Assembly (NCBI GenBank): GCA_022316685.1
Contig: JAKJHU010000005.1
Coordinates: 11,758,707 to 11,822,706, forward strand
Length of the DNA: 64,000 nt
Direction: 5' to 3'
Source: Progne subis subis
Lineage: Eukaryota; Chordata; Aves; Passeriformes; Hirundinidae
Positions 25,201-38,800 of this stretch are shown piece after piece. Below the pieces are notes generated by a model. That model was not told the origin of the DNA and searched no databases. It worked only from the letters and a program-made list of their open reading frames with translations. Numbering within the stretch: the stretch's first letter is position 1; the number at the start of each line of letters is the position of its first letter. The translations under genes were made by a program, and so were the position numbers.

Positions 25201-26484
25201 ATGCATATGCAAATACATGCACTGACACACCTGTGCAGACCGGCCGCTGCCTAACTTCCTGGCCTTAAACCTGGTTTCCCCACCTGTGGGGCAAGAAGTG
25301 CTAGGTTCTGTTGTGTAAGCAGTTGGGATGGCAAACATGAAAGAGCCCCTTGGAAAATGTGCCCTGAACACTTTGATTACTGGTGCTCCAGATTTAGCGT
25401 GCCTTATGATTATGCTTTATTGCTCTTACTGTCTCCACTAACTTTTAATCACAGCTGAGTATTTCCAATCTGACTGCCATTTCTGACTTCAAGTGTATTA
25501 AAGGAGTATTCAGGCTCCCAGATAACAAAAGTGTGGGGATTTGCTAGGCAGGAGGCACTAGAGGGACCCCCTTTGCTTCCCCTCTAGCTCTCACCCTTCC
25601 CCCTTACATCAGAGCCCTGGTAGTGGAAAAGAAATGTTGAAATCAATATAAGAATAAATTGCCACGTGGTTCTTATTGTGGAGGCAAAGGTTTCTACAGA
25701 AAATCCTTGTAATCAGAAAAGAAGGAAGATGAGATTAAACTGATTAAACTGAGAAAGTCAAAAAAGGACAACTTGAAAGATTAGCTCGAGGACGACTGAA
25801 AAGCATAATCCTCCATGCATGTTAAGTAGAACAGTCCCTCTCTGTTATCAGCCCCTTCATCTGGTGACCTTCTGTTGCATTAACGCAGAGCTACTTGATC
25901 CAAGGCAAATAGTGAAAATTGAAAAGCCAGAATGCCAGTGATTACAACAGGTATCAATATTACTGCAGTGATAGTTTGTTATCATTAGGGAGCTCCGTCT
26001 GAGCTCATTCTGGAAGCAAAAGGAACAGAAAATTACAAGACATTAGACTTGTGATAGGCAATAGAAGAAAATACCTTGTATTACAGTGGAAAAGCCTTTT
26101 TCATCTGCTTCAACCTCTAAAGTTACAGCGTCAGAATAGGAAAAGAGATGGGGGAAGCAATACAGGAGCTCAGTTGTGTTTCTTTCCCTGGGAACAACTG
26201 AGCCTCAGTAGGTTGCACACAGCCAGTGTATGCTACCCTTTTCTTCTGGAGTGAGAGGAAACAAAAGGCCTCTGACACTTTTACTGGTCCAATGACTTTT
26301 TTTGCCTTGCGCCCTGCAACTTTATCGCAAACCTGTTCCTGTGTGGGCCCAGCAGCAGCAGCAAGGCTGGCATCTCTGCAGTCTTACAGCTCCACATTGC
26401 AGGGCTGCATGTTAGAGCCTGGTGTGGTGCTGTTCAAGGGCAGTATCTTCTCCCTTCTGCTTCAGAGATGTAGGAAGGTCTGGA
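19255..26484. other. Unique non-coding DNA
   Basis: No recognised gene or transposon. The longest non-repetitive frame in the window (157 residues, minus, 23508-23981) lies here. It shows no domain, signal peptide or plausible splice context and overlaps a second frame of similar quality on the same strand, so I treat it as chance. A 22-T run sits at 22931-22952. Confidence 0.5.
22931..22952. repeat. Poly-T tract, 22 bases
   Basis: Uninterrupted T run in unique sequence. Confidence 0.95.
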
Positions 26485-26844
<360 letters not shown>

Positions 26845-28765
26845 CCCTGCCAAGGGTTGTTGAGCTCAGGTACACCACATATTCCATCTTAACTTATAAA
26901 GGAATATTGTTTCTGATTAGACTCACATTTCATGCTTTGGAAATGAGCTTAGCACCACATTGACACAGAAATATTTTTAGAAGATGTTTTTTTTGTCTTT
27001 CATTTTAAGTTAGCAGAGACCACAAAAGCTAAGGAGTGGAGAATGGCACGGGTTTGTGACTGTGTACTTCATCAGTTATATTTACTATAATGCTTCACAT
27101 TTGTGACTGTTTTGTCCTTTTCTCTGTGCCCCTGCCCACCCTCAAATTCTGTCTTTTTACCCCACTATTGCCCAAAAATGTATTATACTCGGGTGCTCTT
27201 TTCTTTGTCAAAATCCTGAAAGTCTACAGTGCTATTAATCTTTGCTGTAATGTTGCTATGTAAATGGAGAAGAATGACTCTGAATCATTTGAATGTTTTG
27301 ACTGAATCCTAGATTCGTCACTGAGTTGCTTTTTCATTTTGTTCAACTTGCTGCAAGTCAGTGCTGCTGTTTCCCCTGATGCCTTTTTTGGTCTCTAAGT
27401 GAGGCAGGATGTCTTCTTAGGTCAGAATGGTTTCTTACTGGACATTTGTCAAGGGAATGTGAGTCCAGTTAAAAACTGACAAAAATACTTTGGTCAACTG
27501 TCATTAATGGAAAAAGACAGTATCTATTTTTAGATGATTTCTCATCATTTTTAAACCCACAAAATTTCACACTTGAAAAAGCATCAGGTTTAAATGTTTT
27601 GAAAAATCTGGGGGATAGAATATGGTTCTGCTGCTATTGAAATTTAATCTGTCTTAAGGATCCAGGGAACAGACCAATTTCTGGCAAGGCTCTTTGTTAC
27701 TAATTTGAAAGAGCTTATCAGCATATAGCAGTAATGTTGTCAGTAAAGGGAACTAATGGTATAGTCTTACCTTGCCTTTCTTTACTAGAGAAGTAAGGAT
27801 CCCACTATAATTTTGCTCCCAAAAACTTTCACCCTTTTGTCAGTAAGTTGGGTCAAACCTAATCTAGGTAGGAAGAAGCAGTACCATTGCCTTGGGAGAG
27901 TTCCTACTTCTATCATGCCTGAATTTGTCCTCAGTTTGCCTAAGTCTCAATGAAAAGAGGTTTTCAGTTCAGAAGGTAAAGGGATTCATTAGATCTCATT
28001 CCCAGAAATGTCTACCTGATTGCAAAAGAGTCCCCTCAGGGGTAATGCTCATAAGCAGGCGGAGGCTGAGGGGCTGAAAAATGACCCATTTTGAAGTTTA
28101 TCTAATTAGCTTCAAATATATAAGTTAGGTGTTTTGCTAGATGGATTAGCGTAATTATCTTAGCGCACCTATTCATGCTAGGGATGTCAGAAAGCCAGAG
28201 AACAGAGGAGCTCAGAAAAAAAATCACAGTGGCTCAGCCTGTTGGCTGCCCTGACCCATGTGTAATTGTGCTGCAGAGGAAAGAGAGAAAGCTGGGAAAA
28301 ACACAAGGTGAGAGGAGCTGCTTCAAAGACAAAATATTGACAGTTGAGCTACAGATAAATTGACAGGGAACTACCTCAGCCCAAATTCCTTACTCACAAG
28401 TACTACAGAAAAATCATCCCAGGTGCATGCAGTCATTGCATAAAGGCAGGATCCTTATTGTTACACCAGCAATTTGATCTGAGGTATTCACTGTAAGCTC
28501 TGTATCTTTAGTTTGGCATTTGTCAGGGAGCCATATTCAAAGTGAATGAAAAGATTTTACTTCATCTTGAAAGTTCTTCTTCTGATGGAAAATGGATTAC
28601 TATTTTATTGTTTTGTTATAGATTCTTTTTTTGATCACTAAAATGTTGATCCTCATATCCTGTGAGATCAGTTAAAAACTCCCTTGAAAAACAGCTATGA
28701 AGTAGCTTTTCCCAAAAAGGGCTTCCTTTTTTTTCTTTTTTTTTGGAGGAAGAGGATGGGAAATT

Positions 28766-28772
28766 AAAAAAG

Positions 28773-28825
<53 letters not shown>

Positions 28826-28839
28826 AAAAAAAAAAAAAA
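28766..28839. repeat. Poly-A tract, about 74 bases with two G interruptions
   Basis: A near-pure A run. No polyadenylation hexamer or gene-derived sequence stands just upstream, and no flanking duplication is visible, so a retrocopy tail is not supported. The minus-strand poly-Phe frame over it is an artefact. Confidence 0.93.
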
Positions 28840-29525
28840 GGTGGAGTCGGCTTTGTATTACTAAGCTTGTTTTTTGTTAAGATTTGTTTTTTAGGTACAC
28901 ATCTGCCATTATGTATAGAAGCAGGCTGGAGAAAATGATAGCACTGCCAAGTAAACCTGAGACCAATCAATGGGCCTTCCACTCATTTATTTTTAAACAA
29001 TGAGTGCTCCAGTTGTATGATTTGTTCCACCCACAGAAATCATACTGCAAACCTTGGACTGATGGCCTGACTGCTTCAGTGCCACTACAAAATCCAGTGG
29101 CAGCTGGAGTTACTCACCCACCTTGTTGAATGCCCTCTTTTGCTCCTAATTCCTGCTGCCTCCATGTCCCCATTCTGTAGGATTAGCTGAGTTTCCAGCT
29201 AATGGCATTTCCAAGTCTATCAAGTGTGCAGCGTTAATTTCCCCAGCATCTCATTGACTTTCTAGTCAATATTGCCGTGATCCTTTCAGAACCACTCTTG
29301 TGTTCAAAGTATTGTAAATGAGTTTAATCACTGGAATGACCTGGTTTTCAGCAGGGTTGTGCACCCTTGGTAACCATGCTCTCACGAGGTGACCAGCACC
29401 TCCTCTGCCCCTTGATTCACCAGGGTTTTCAGTCATACCTGCAGAGGATAGCACCAGGATTAAAACAGCCTTAAAAGTGTTCAAATAGTCATAGTTTCCC
29501 AAATAAGTTTTGGTGGTTTTTTTGT

Positions 29526-29526
<1 letters not shown>

Positions 29527-29563
<37 letters not shown>

Positions 29564-29591
29564 GTTTTGGTTTGTTTTGGTTTTTTTTTTA
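29527..29591. repeat. Poly-T tract with GG-interrupted tail
   Basis: 36 T (29527-29562) followed by units of the form GGTTTTGG and another T10. The same T-with-GG pattern flanks the T tracts at 1.4 kb and 50.3 kb. Confidence 0.9.
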
Positions 29592-32500
29592 AAGTTGGAA
29601 AAGTCTGTTTTAACAAAATCTAATTTTTTCATATGAAAAACGTTAATTATTACCTTTTTGCCATGAAAGACCATGTAAGGTCTAAACACTGGATAGTGAT
29701 CTTACCTGGGCCCAACCACTTAGCTGGTTTGTGAAATTTATCTGATTTAATTTGATGTATCATTTACAACAGAGCCAGTCGCCTTCAGCATTACAGCTTC
29801 CTGTTATGTTTCCATAATGTGAAATTGAAAGAATCAAAATTAGGACATAATAAAATTGAATGGTTTTGATTTAATAATCACAACTTGAAATAATCATTGC
29901 TCTTTTTCTTGTAGTGTTTTCCATCTGGAATTTGGAATAAAAACAAACTTCAGAATGTGTCCGTTTCAGACAGTTTGAAACTTTCAGGTGACAGCCAGCT
30001 TTATCTGCCTGCTTGTGCTAAAGTTATTTTACAGGTATATCAACTTCCTCCCTTTGTAGATTTTTTTTCTTGCTGCTTTAAAGGCAAACATTTGTCCTTG
30101 AGTCACAGCAGAGGGCAATCAAATGGATTAAAGATCCCAAGCTCTGCCCCTAGCCTTTATTTTTGGCAGAGCAGAGAAAGTAGAGGGAGATGTGTTATGA
30201 CATCTGTGGCGTGTGGTGGTTGGTGAACTTGCAACTTCACAGCTACACTCCTTCCTCATATGTGCTCCTCTCCTGTCAGTTCCTCTCCGCATCCCAGAAA
30301 AGTAACTGCTGGCACCTGGAGAAGGAGGGCTTGTCCTGGCTACAGAGGGACATTTGTTCTGAAGGAGTGGATTGGTATAAACATTTTTACTGTGCACACA
30401 CTGATGAGAGAAGAAGTTGGAAAGAGAGACCCCAAGAGGCAAAGGGAGAAGAGAGTAGCTAGGAATTAAGTGGCTGGGAAGGAGGAAAGAAATCCAGACT
30501 CTGCAATTATATGTGCCTTTTAAGCCCGTTAGAAATTTCTGGGAGGTGACATGAAAAGAGTTAGAAGGTTCCCACCAGGAAGCAGGCTGCTTGCTTAAGG
30601 CCAGACTCCTATCCAGCTGCCACTGCCATTTCGCCCTGCAGGATATCTTAACTGTTGTACCTCTGGATGGGTTTTAGCCCTCTCCTGGTTAAACAACTTT
30701 GTTTCCTCAATGGTTCTGCTTCAGAATGTGGTTTTAATTTTGGAAATTAGGGAGAACTGTAATTTTTAGTGAGATTTCAGATATCTATTTGGCATTATTT
30801 GTGCTTGTCTATTTAGGATATTATAGAAACCTTTTCAGCATGTACTTATTTGAACATGAATGTGGCATTTTAAGCGCTTTGCTTGTTGGTGCACTGTGTT
30901 TATGGTCTACACATAAACTCTTCAACTAAACACTAACATATGTAGCTGTAGCAATAATGAAAATGTGAAAAAAATGGTAACTACTGGAGAATCCAAGGGC
31001 AAGATGATGAGTTCACGTTCTAAAGAAACTGGCGATGAAGAGCCACTTTAAACAACAACTAGGTGCTTTTTAGGACAGGTGGGCACAGATGGGGTATATT
31101 TGGAATGCCCTGATATTCTTCCTGATGTATAGACAACGCAAAAAAAGTCAGGACATCTCTTCCTGTTATTACTAAGTTATTACTTACAATTAATTAGCAC
31201 TTTGTGCCCTCTGAGGGCTGACCATAATCACACAAGCTGAATTCATACAGATTTTTGTTTGACTTGCTGCAGATAGTTAATAACAGACCAGCTCTTATCA
31301 GCAAGCAAGTCTTCTGTTAGCACTGCCATTCATAGTTTTTTGGTGCTTCTTTGGGTGTGTCCATGCTGCTCTAGAAGAAAATTTGCTTGAGAACACTCTT
31401 CTCATTTACTGCACACATCTCCTCAGGTCTGGGCTATTTCTCTTTTCAGCACTTTCCCCAGGCTACAGAGGTCTGTGTTTCTCCTATTTCCATCCCCTTG
31501 CAGATGGAGTGCCTGTTTGCTCCCGCCTTCTGAACAGACATGAATCTGAACTTTTCACATTTTAGGTGACAGTCAGAAAGATACTATTGTTAGGGATATG
31601 AGCTAAGGCTATTTTTGATTTAGCAGTTGAAACTCTTAAACTTCCAAAATTTGAAGAACTAGCCTTATAGTCTGAGGAATGTAGTCATGTGACACATAGG
31701 AAACAAGACTTAATCCCTTCTGTTCTATTTAGGACTTGGTTACCTGTAAAGTACCTCTCCTTTTGGAACCAGCCTGGTTTTGGTCCTGTTGGCATTGCCT
31801 ATGTTTTTGAAGCTGCAGGTGGATGCATGATGCCAGCAGGAGCTGTGCCAGACCTTTCCTCATGGAGCACAAGAGCTGATAGTACTGATGCTGTGGGAAT
31901 TAGTATTATTGTCAGTCACTTCTTGTTTAACTCGATTTGAAATGAGCTTGCTAAAGCTGAAGAATGGCTTAATAGTTAACTGCAATTTGGCTGAATGTCA
32001 GGTAGTGCCTTTGGGTCTGTAAAAATTTGCAGTGATTAAACCACCTTCTTAAGAAAACTGTTCTGCTGAGCACTTTGAATATGAGTTTTTATTATCCCTT
32101 CGGTATACATCATGAGTACAAATGCACAAGATGGAGACAGTGTTGTTCTTTGAAAACAGCAAACTAGATACATGGAAAAGATTAAGTGAGGGACCTCTGA
32201 CTTGTAGATCCATAATATGTCTCACAGACCTGAGGCATTCAAAATACTTATTTCCTAACTGGTGAGAATGATTCCAAAAGAACACTAGCACACTTAACAC
32301 ACTTACCAAACCACGTGAATTTTACTTACTGCATGTTAGTGTCTGCGCTGATTCGGAGTTGAGGATTAGGGATCCTTTGCTACTAAAAACCCAGAAAATG
32401 TTAAATGTTTGGATCCTTGGAGCCTTGGAGACAATGAAAGGAGTGATTGCTGATTTTTGGGCTTGCATGTTTTCCCTCCTTGTGTCTTTGTTTGCTGACC

Positions 32501-32864
32501 TCAGATATGGCTTGCAGTCTGGAGGCAGATTTGCCTGGTTGTTCCCAAAATCCCAAATATGTGAGATCGTCTGCATTTTTGAAGGAATACATGATTCGAA
32601 CCACTGTAGGTTGTTAGCTATTGTGTGTCATACACCACCACATTTTGCAGTTGCAGAGACAACATGAAGGGTCTGGTAGGCCTGGTGCTGTTTCACTCTC
32701 CCTTTTAACAGGTCTCAATAAAATTACCAAGATAGTATCAATAAAAATAAAAGACAGCAGTAAAATTTTCTTTCAAAACTGAAAAAATTACCTAAATGAC
32801 CCTAGATTGGAACTTCAGAACCTCATCTGATGTAATATAAAGTAGTTCATTGGAGATTTATGGA

Positions 32865-32932
32865 TTTGGGGGGTTGGAATAGATGATCTCCAGACATCCA
32901 TTCCAACCCTAACAACCCAAATGTGATTTATA
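32865..32932 (+). mobile_element. CR1 LINE 3' end, short truncated copy
   Basis: The stretch around 32871-32912 matches the well-known 3' tail of avian CR1 elements: a GGTTGGA-type segment, then a GATGATCTCC block, then TTCCAACCCTA. The end has a degenerate ATGTGATT-type unit in place of the usual 8-bp terminal repeat. Upstream sequence does not look like CR1, so this is a 5'-truncated copy of about 70 bases, as most CR1 copies are. Confidence 0.78.
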
Positions 32933-33289
32933 ATGGCTGCAGATATGCTTGAAAACTGCATTCCTCATACCAATAGTTGCCACAGTTGTTTTTATCCCCA
33001 TACTGTACAAAGTAAGTCCTTGTAATTGTTGCCCTGGATAAAGCTGCAACTTTAAATGAAATGTTGGTAAAACATGTAAACACCAGCAGGTATTTCTAGA
33101 TGTCTACGAATGAGCAAGAATAATGAGGCTGCAGCTGCTGTTGTTCCTGATGTGTACAAACGTGACCAGGAGCCCTTGTTCTGGACTCAGCCTTACTCTG
33201 TTATCTGCCATTCAATAATAGAGCAAAAAGATGATTTGAACATTCTTTTGGACAGAGACCAAGTTTTGCATTTTCTGTTCTGGAGAAAA
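32933..33289. other. Unique non-coding DNA
   Basis: A 61-residue plus frame starts at 33110, without recognisable content. Nothing else seen. Confidence 0.5.
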
Positions 33290-33700
33290 GCGTGAGCGTA
33301 AATAAAGGCAAATGCACTGTTTGCCCCCAGCTACTGTGTATGTCTCGCTTGCTGCAGGTTGGATAAGCACGTGCCATTTGCTGTCAGCACAGGTCTGTCT
33401 GCACGGAAAGGAGTTCTGTCATATGCAGATGTAGCCAGGGAAAACCTTTTGTTTGTACAAGAGGCTTACTGACACTAATTAAATATTTTCTTTATTTGGA
33501 AAGCAGACAATTCGTGACTACCTACATGCCCCTAGATTTACAGAAAAATTTGATTACAAACCTCTTATGTTCTGGAAGACTGAGAGGGAATTCCTATTTT
33601 AGCCCTGCCAAAATGACAGCAGTAGGCAATTCAAGTAATGGCCTGTTAGTCAGTTATTAAATATTGCTCTTCAGCAAAATTTCTAATGATGATGGTCTTT
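33290..33700. promoter_or_regulatory. Candidate conserved non-coding block
   Basis: Non-repetitive sequence with dense short motifs resembling developmental factor sites, such as CACGTG (33369), CAGATG (33426) and TAATTAAAT (33476-33484). The identification is by texture only; alignment to other birds would be needed to support it. Confidence 0.2.
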
Positions 33701-34193
33701 CTATGCTGCCTTTAGAAGAGTGCAGAGTGTATTCTGAAGAGAGATTATCTTGGATATAGAAGGCCACTAGCTTTAATGTTGTCCAAATCAACCAATTATC
33801 TGTGACAATCAACTAGCTCTGCCAGGCCACACAGAGAATAGTTGCTATATAAAGTTCTGTACTTTAAATTAAATGGCTAACAGTAGAAAGGTGAAATTGT
33901 TCAGAGGATGAGACTTGATTTTTAGAGGAAAAATAAACTTTTAGCAGAGGTGGACTGCCTCTTGTGGGTATAAGGACCATTCTTCTGAGTAAGTATCTTC
34001 CTCATCCTTTGCAAGCTGTTCATACAAACTGTACAGGTATAGCTAATCTAAAATCCTTCAACCAACATGGTGCTGTCCAGGTATATGCTGCTGTGTGCAG
34101 GAAGGCAAGTGCAGTGGGACAGGTAGGAGGTGTGACAGAAGCTGGTCCTTTTGGGCAAGATAAGAAGTAGGGCTGACTTCTGATGACAAACTA
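33701..34193. other. Unique non-coding DNA
   Basis: No gene or repeat recognised before the ERVL-type LTR. Confidence 0.5.
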
Positions 34194-34466
34194 TGCTGGC
34201 TTTGGCTGGGGTAGAGTTAATTTTCTTTGCTGTGGCTGGTATGGGATTGTGGTTTGGATTTGTGCTGAAGACAAGGTTAGCAATATAGTTTGGTTTTGTT
34301 TTTTTTTTTTTTAATTGATGAGCAGGCCTTACAGAGAGCCAAGGTCTTTTCTTCTTTTCATACTGACATGCTGGTTGGTGAGGAAACTGGGGGTGCTTGA
34401 GTTGTTGGGTAGAGACACAGCCAGGACAGGTAACCCCAACTGACAAAAGGGGTATTTCAGACCATC

Positions 34467-34490
34467 TTACGTCATGCTTGGAATATAAAG
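34467..34490 (+). promoter_or_regulatory. CRE-like site and TATA box of the ERVL-type LTR
   Basis: TTACGTCA differs from the palindromic cAMP-response element by one base and lies 9 bases before TATAAAG. This is a compact core promoter arrangement. Its activity is not known. Confidence 0.5.
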
Positions 34491-34617
34491 TGAGAGGAAG
34501 GAGCAAATGGGGGACATTTGAAGTGATGGTGTTTGTCTTCCCAGGTAACCATAACATGTGGTGGGGCCCTGCCCTCATGGAGGTGGCTGAACCACTGCCT
34601 GCCCATGGGAAGCAGGA

Positions 34618-34623
34618 AATAAA
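34618..34623 (+). terminator. Possible polyadenylation signal in ERVL-type LTR
   Basis: AATAAA about 130 bases after the TATA box. A second candidate is the degenerate ACTAAATT near 34663. Which one was used cannot be told. Confidence 0.4.
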
Positions 34624-34793
34624 TGCCTCATTTTACTTGTGTGCATGGCCTTTGCTTCCCCTACTAAATTGTATTTATCTCAACCCAAGTTTTCTATCTT
34701 TTACCCTTCTAATTCTCTCCCCAGTCCTGCTGCTGGGGAAGAGAGTGAGTGGTTGTGTGGTACTTGGTGGCTGCCTGAAGATAAATCAGTACA

Positions 34794-35559
34794 TGTATTC
34801 AGAACAGAGATGAAGGAGAGAAGCGCAGCTCATTCTTCACACATCATAAAAAAACGAAACTACTGGTCAAGCAAAAGGTCTTTAGCTATGGTTGCTAGAA
34901 ACATTTACTTCTATTCTTGCAAACAAAGCATCATCTGCAGCTACTGGCGAAAGAAATACTTGTCCTCTGGGCAATATTAGAGAAATGTTGATTCGGGACA
35001 GTTATAAAAGGAAAGAAATTTTGACTGATTGCATCTTTAAAAGAGTTTAAAAACAGTGTCTGGACAGAGAGAGGTTATCATGAAGAAACAATTCAAGCAG
35101 ATACAAGATTCCACTCAGAGGAGCTTGTTCAAACTCACCTGCATTAGAAAGTCCTGGTTCAAGTGTCAAACCTCTGCGGAGGACATGTGGTACTGTCACT
35201 CCTGCTGCTGTCCAAACTAAGAGGCTGGGAAGAAAAAAGCAGGAGGAAGAAGATGCAAATGGAAAGGGGAGGAATATGAGTAACCATAAACATAAGCCAT
35301 GGGCAAGAGGTTCCTGCTCCTCACTCCGCTGGCACTCGGCTGCATAAATCCTGTGCCCTGAACCTCATCCTCATCCTTTGCCTGGTCACCAGCTAGAGGT
35401 GAGTTGTGCCAAAGCAATGAAATATGAGCTTCAGTCACAGGGCCAGACCCTCATGGAATGTAGATTGGAGTGACTCCTTTGCTTTCTCTGGCTAAGGTTC
35501 TTGCCCTCAGTTTTCAAGATGCTTTTAAGTATTGGTTATAAACAACCTGCCACCATGGA
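34794..35559. other. Unique non-coding DNA
   Basis: No gene or repeat recognised. Overlapping small frames on both strands look random. Confidence 0.5.
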
Positions 35560-35830
35560 TACGCTTTGGTTTAGAGTGGATTTTTCACTCCTCCAACGTA
35601 CCTATTAATTGCAGTAATGTTTTGCTGCACTCCTTTGGATTAAAATGCTATTTCTAATTGTCAGCTAATGGGTTTTAGTGAAAGCAATTTCTTAAACATT
35701 ATGTACTCAGTTTAAATCTAACAGGGTAACTAAACATTAAAGTAACAGGGGGGAAAATCTATATTGCTCTAATTTGTATTGTATGTTCTTTTCACCAAGT
35801 ATAATTGCTATTGAATGCCTAAAGCAGCAT
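35560..35830. promoter_or_regulatory. Candidate conserved non-coding block, ATTA-rich
   Basis: AT-rich but not a simple repeat. It contains repeated homeodomain-type cores (ATTAATTG, CTAATTG, GCTAATGG, CTCTAATTTG) at close spacing. This texture is common in conserved enhancers near developmental genes. No alignment is available to me. Confidence 0.22.
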
Positions 35831-38800
35831 TCTCCAAAGCGTGAGTAACCAGGAAAAAACATTGCAATTGTATGTAAAAACCAGTGTCATACCTTGCTAG
35901 CATAAACATGGGATGAAGAGACAGGTGTTATATAATACGATGCTTTGCATCCATTGCTGTTTCTCCCTCACTTAGATGGGGTTTTTATGACTATCCAGCT
36001 CCCAGTGGTGTGATGAGAGGGTGAGAATAAAAGATGCATGCATGTTTTGTTGGTGATGTAAGTTACATGGAGGGCTAAAACCAGACTGAACATGTGTCTG
36101 TAATTGTACGATGGACAGGGTGATGTTGTGTCACAGAGCGGCACTTTTTTCCTCAGTGCTGGAGAATAAACTCCATATTTTCAGTAATGGGTCTCCCTTC
36201 CTAATGCACAGGGGATTGTATTTATATTGCCATAGGCACAGGGGAGCAGTGTTCATATTGTTTGGTGTGAGCAGGGGAGCAGCTGGTGTCCAAGGTGTCA
36301 CTGCTGCTAAGAAACAACAGACTTCCAAGAAACAACAAAATGCACAAATCCTGATTATCTATATTACTTGGAAATGAAATTACCTCCAGACTTATCAATA
36401 GTATGTATGACCTTGCTGTCTATAATATTCCGTCTGGTATTTCATACCCAAAAAGAATTTGATGTAAGAGGAAAAACTATCATTAAGGGTGTACTCTTGA
36501 TACGTTGATCCTCCTAATGTGTTAACCAAAATTTTGCTAAAGCCCTTTGCCTGTCCAGCATAGCCATGTACATATAATGTCTTGCGGCTTCAGAAAACTC
36601 ACCAGCAGCCTGTAAAGATGGATGTCTTTAGGGGCCTTCATGACCTCATCCTCAAAGGTTATCCACAACATTTTAATAAAATCTAACTGACCAGTTATGA
36701 GGCACACACTCCCTTTTCTTCACTGTCATGATTCAAAGAACTGCTCCCCATTCTGACTCTTTTTCATGGCTGCAGAGTGCACACCTACTAATAAGAAAAC
36801 TTATTATTAGGAGAGGAGGTATAGCAGCCTTTTATTCACCAAAATACAGACTTTAATATTTATCTGGTGTCTATCCCTTAACTTCTGCTTTCTAAACTCT
36901 AAAACCTGATACTACTTTTAATTTCCTATAGCCAGATAATTTCCAAAGAAGAGCTATAATTTTTTCTATGTTTAACTACTTGCTTGAAAAGTGGAAATGC
37001 TCGTGTCCTAAGTGATGAAACTTATGTACTATGCAATGCATCAATTTTGTGATGTATGCTTTGCAACCTGCTTGCTCCTTCACCTGTTCTGTGTCTGCAG
37101 ATCGAATCCCCCTGGCAGGTGCAGATTTATGGAGGATAAAAAGAGAACTTCATCTTCCTTACCCTCAGCTCTTGATTCACACCTTCCTTTCATGACATCC
37201 ACAGCACACGTTTTCCCAGAGTTATGCTGGAGATTATTTCTGAGTCCCTGTGCCTCATTTCAAAGGCAGAGAGAGAGCAAGAACTTTGGGCACTCAGATA
37301 TTTTGGGTCTGATCCCCACTACTAGCTCCTCTTCTTAGCACACCCACCATGTGCAGGGGGCTTAGAGACATGTTTCTCTTTCAGCTGACATCTGCGAGAT
37401 GTCCGCTCCAGCTTAAGGTCCTCCTAATTTGTACTAGTCCTTAGCAACCAGAAACAATCCCCAGTTCTCTCTTAAAATTCACATTAACTCTCAAAGTAGT
37501 TTTTGTTTGTTTGTTTTGTTTTGTTGTTTTGTTGTGGTTTTTTTGTGGCCAGTGTGGAATTCATTCACTGAAAATTATAGTGGTCTAAGACTCAAATCAG
37601 GTTGATTTTGGAAAAGGTAGTGCCAATCTTCTCCCAGGTTAATGTCAATCCTTTTTTCATGTATTTTTGTGGAAACCAGGTGAACTAAATAACCTACCTC
37701 AGGCCTATCCCTTACCTTCCCCAGCTCTGCCTGGTCAGTTTTCCAGGGTGGGTTTTACACCTGAATTTTGTGCTCAACAAAATGGGAAGTGTTCCATCAG
37801 CCCGTGCCAGCAAAAGGACAGTGACAGACAGTTGTAGGGTAATACTGTGTCAGATTGGTACAGACATTTCTGGATGAACCTGTCACCTTTCTCAAGCAGA
37901 AACTGAAAGTTCAAGGGAGCTCTAGAGGCTTAAATTGTTTTGTGGCACCGGAGTGGGTAGACCTGAAAGCATAGAAGCTTCTCGGGGCAGGACCATGTCT
38001 GTTTTGTTTACTATTGTATCAAGCTTCACATTCTGTAAGTAAATAAAAATAACAGTGACGTTACAGTGCATTAGTGTCTGTGTGGGGAGCCCTGGGCTGG
38101 CTGCACTATGTGTGTCAGTGCAGACAGTGGAGAAACTCCTCTCTAAGGAGCTGTGGACAACAAAGATTGTTCAGCCAGTGATGTGGCAGAGGTGTGCAGG
38201 ATTGATTCTTACAGTGCTGTTTACACTTTACTAGCAGAGAGAGCAGATCAAAATGGCTTTAGACAGGAATTTCTCGGCAAATCTGGGACCTTTACTGCTT
38301 TGCCTGTATTGCAAAAGTGTCTTTCAGTATCTTCAGTCCATATTTAAAGAGAAAGTGTAAGAAGTTTTTATACTATAAGCATACATGCATGCATTCAAAA
38401 TAATAAGAAATAAGAGTCAAACACATTGTCTGTAAAAAAAATACTACAAAAGTACTGAATATTGAAAACTACAGAGATTCAAATAATATACAATGATAAA
38501 AGGAGTTGCTGTATATTTTATGGGTATTTTTAGTGAATTATGGGTATACTCCCTTACTGTGCAAGCATTTAGATTTAGCTGTCCTGCTTTTTCAACTTTT
38601 CATCTCCTTCTCTACATGCACATATACAAGATAGTCCCTGTTGAATGCTGATGATGGGATTATCAGCACCATTCTACGTTCACTCCACCTTCTCACAAGT
38701 CAGTGATGATGATGGAAGGGTTTGTTTGCTACTTGAAAAATGGCATATATGGAAACAACTCTGGAAAAGGTCTCTGGATCTGAAATCTGTGTGTCAGTGT

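Larger units (their letters stand above)
26845..32864. other. Unique non-coding DNA with long A and T tracts
   Basis: Apart from the A-rich tract near 28.8 kb and the T-rich tract near 29.5 kb, I see no repeats or genes. Small frames at 30128-30469 on both strands overlap and look random. Confidence 0.5.
34194..34793 (+). mobile_element. ERVL-type (class III) LTR, about 600 bp
   Basis: The sequence follows, in order, the plan of the ERVL LTRs that are frequent in birds: a start containing GGCTGGGGTAGAGTTAAT, a TTACGTCA element (34467-34474), a TATAAAG box (34484-34490), a segment reading GTCTTCCCAGGTAACC (34533-34548), and a late TTTATCTCAACCC segment (34675-34687) before the 3' end. A short T tract is embedded near 34301. 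Left and right ends are approximate: no clear 5-bp target duplication is visible, so the left end may be eroded or misplaced. No internal ERV sequence adjoins it. Confidence 0.78.

Noticed and set aside
29563..29581. GGTTTTGGTTTG units resembling ciliate-type telomeric repeats
   Set aside because: Short, irregular and inside a poly-T expansion; vertebrate telomeres use TTAGGG, which is not present.
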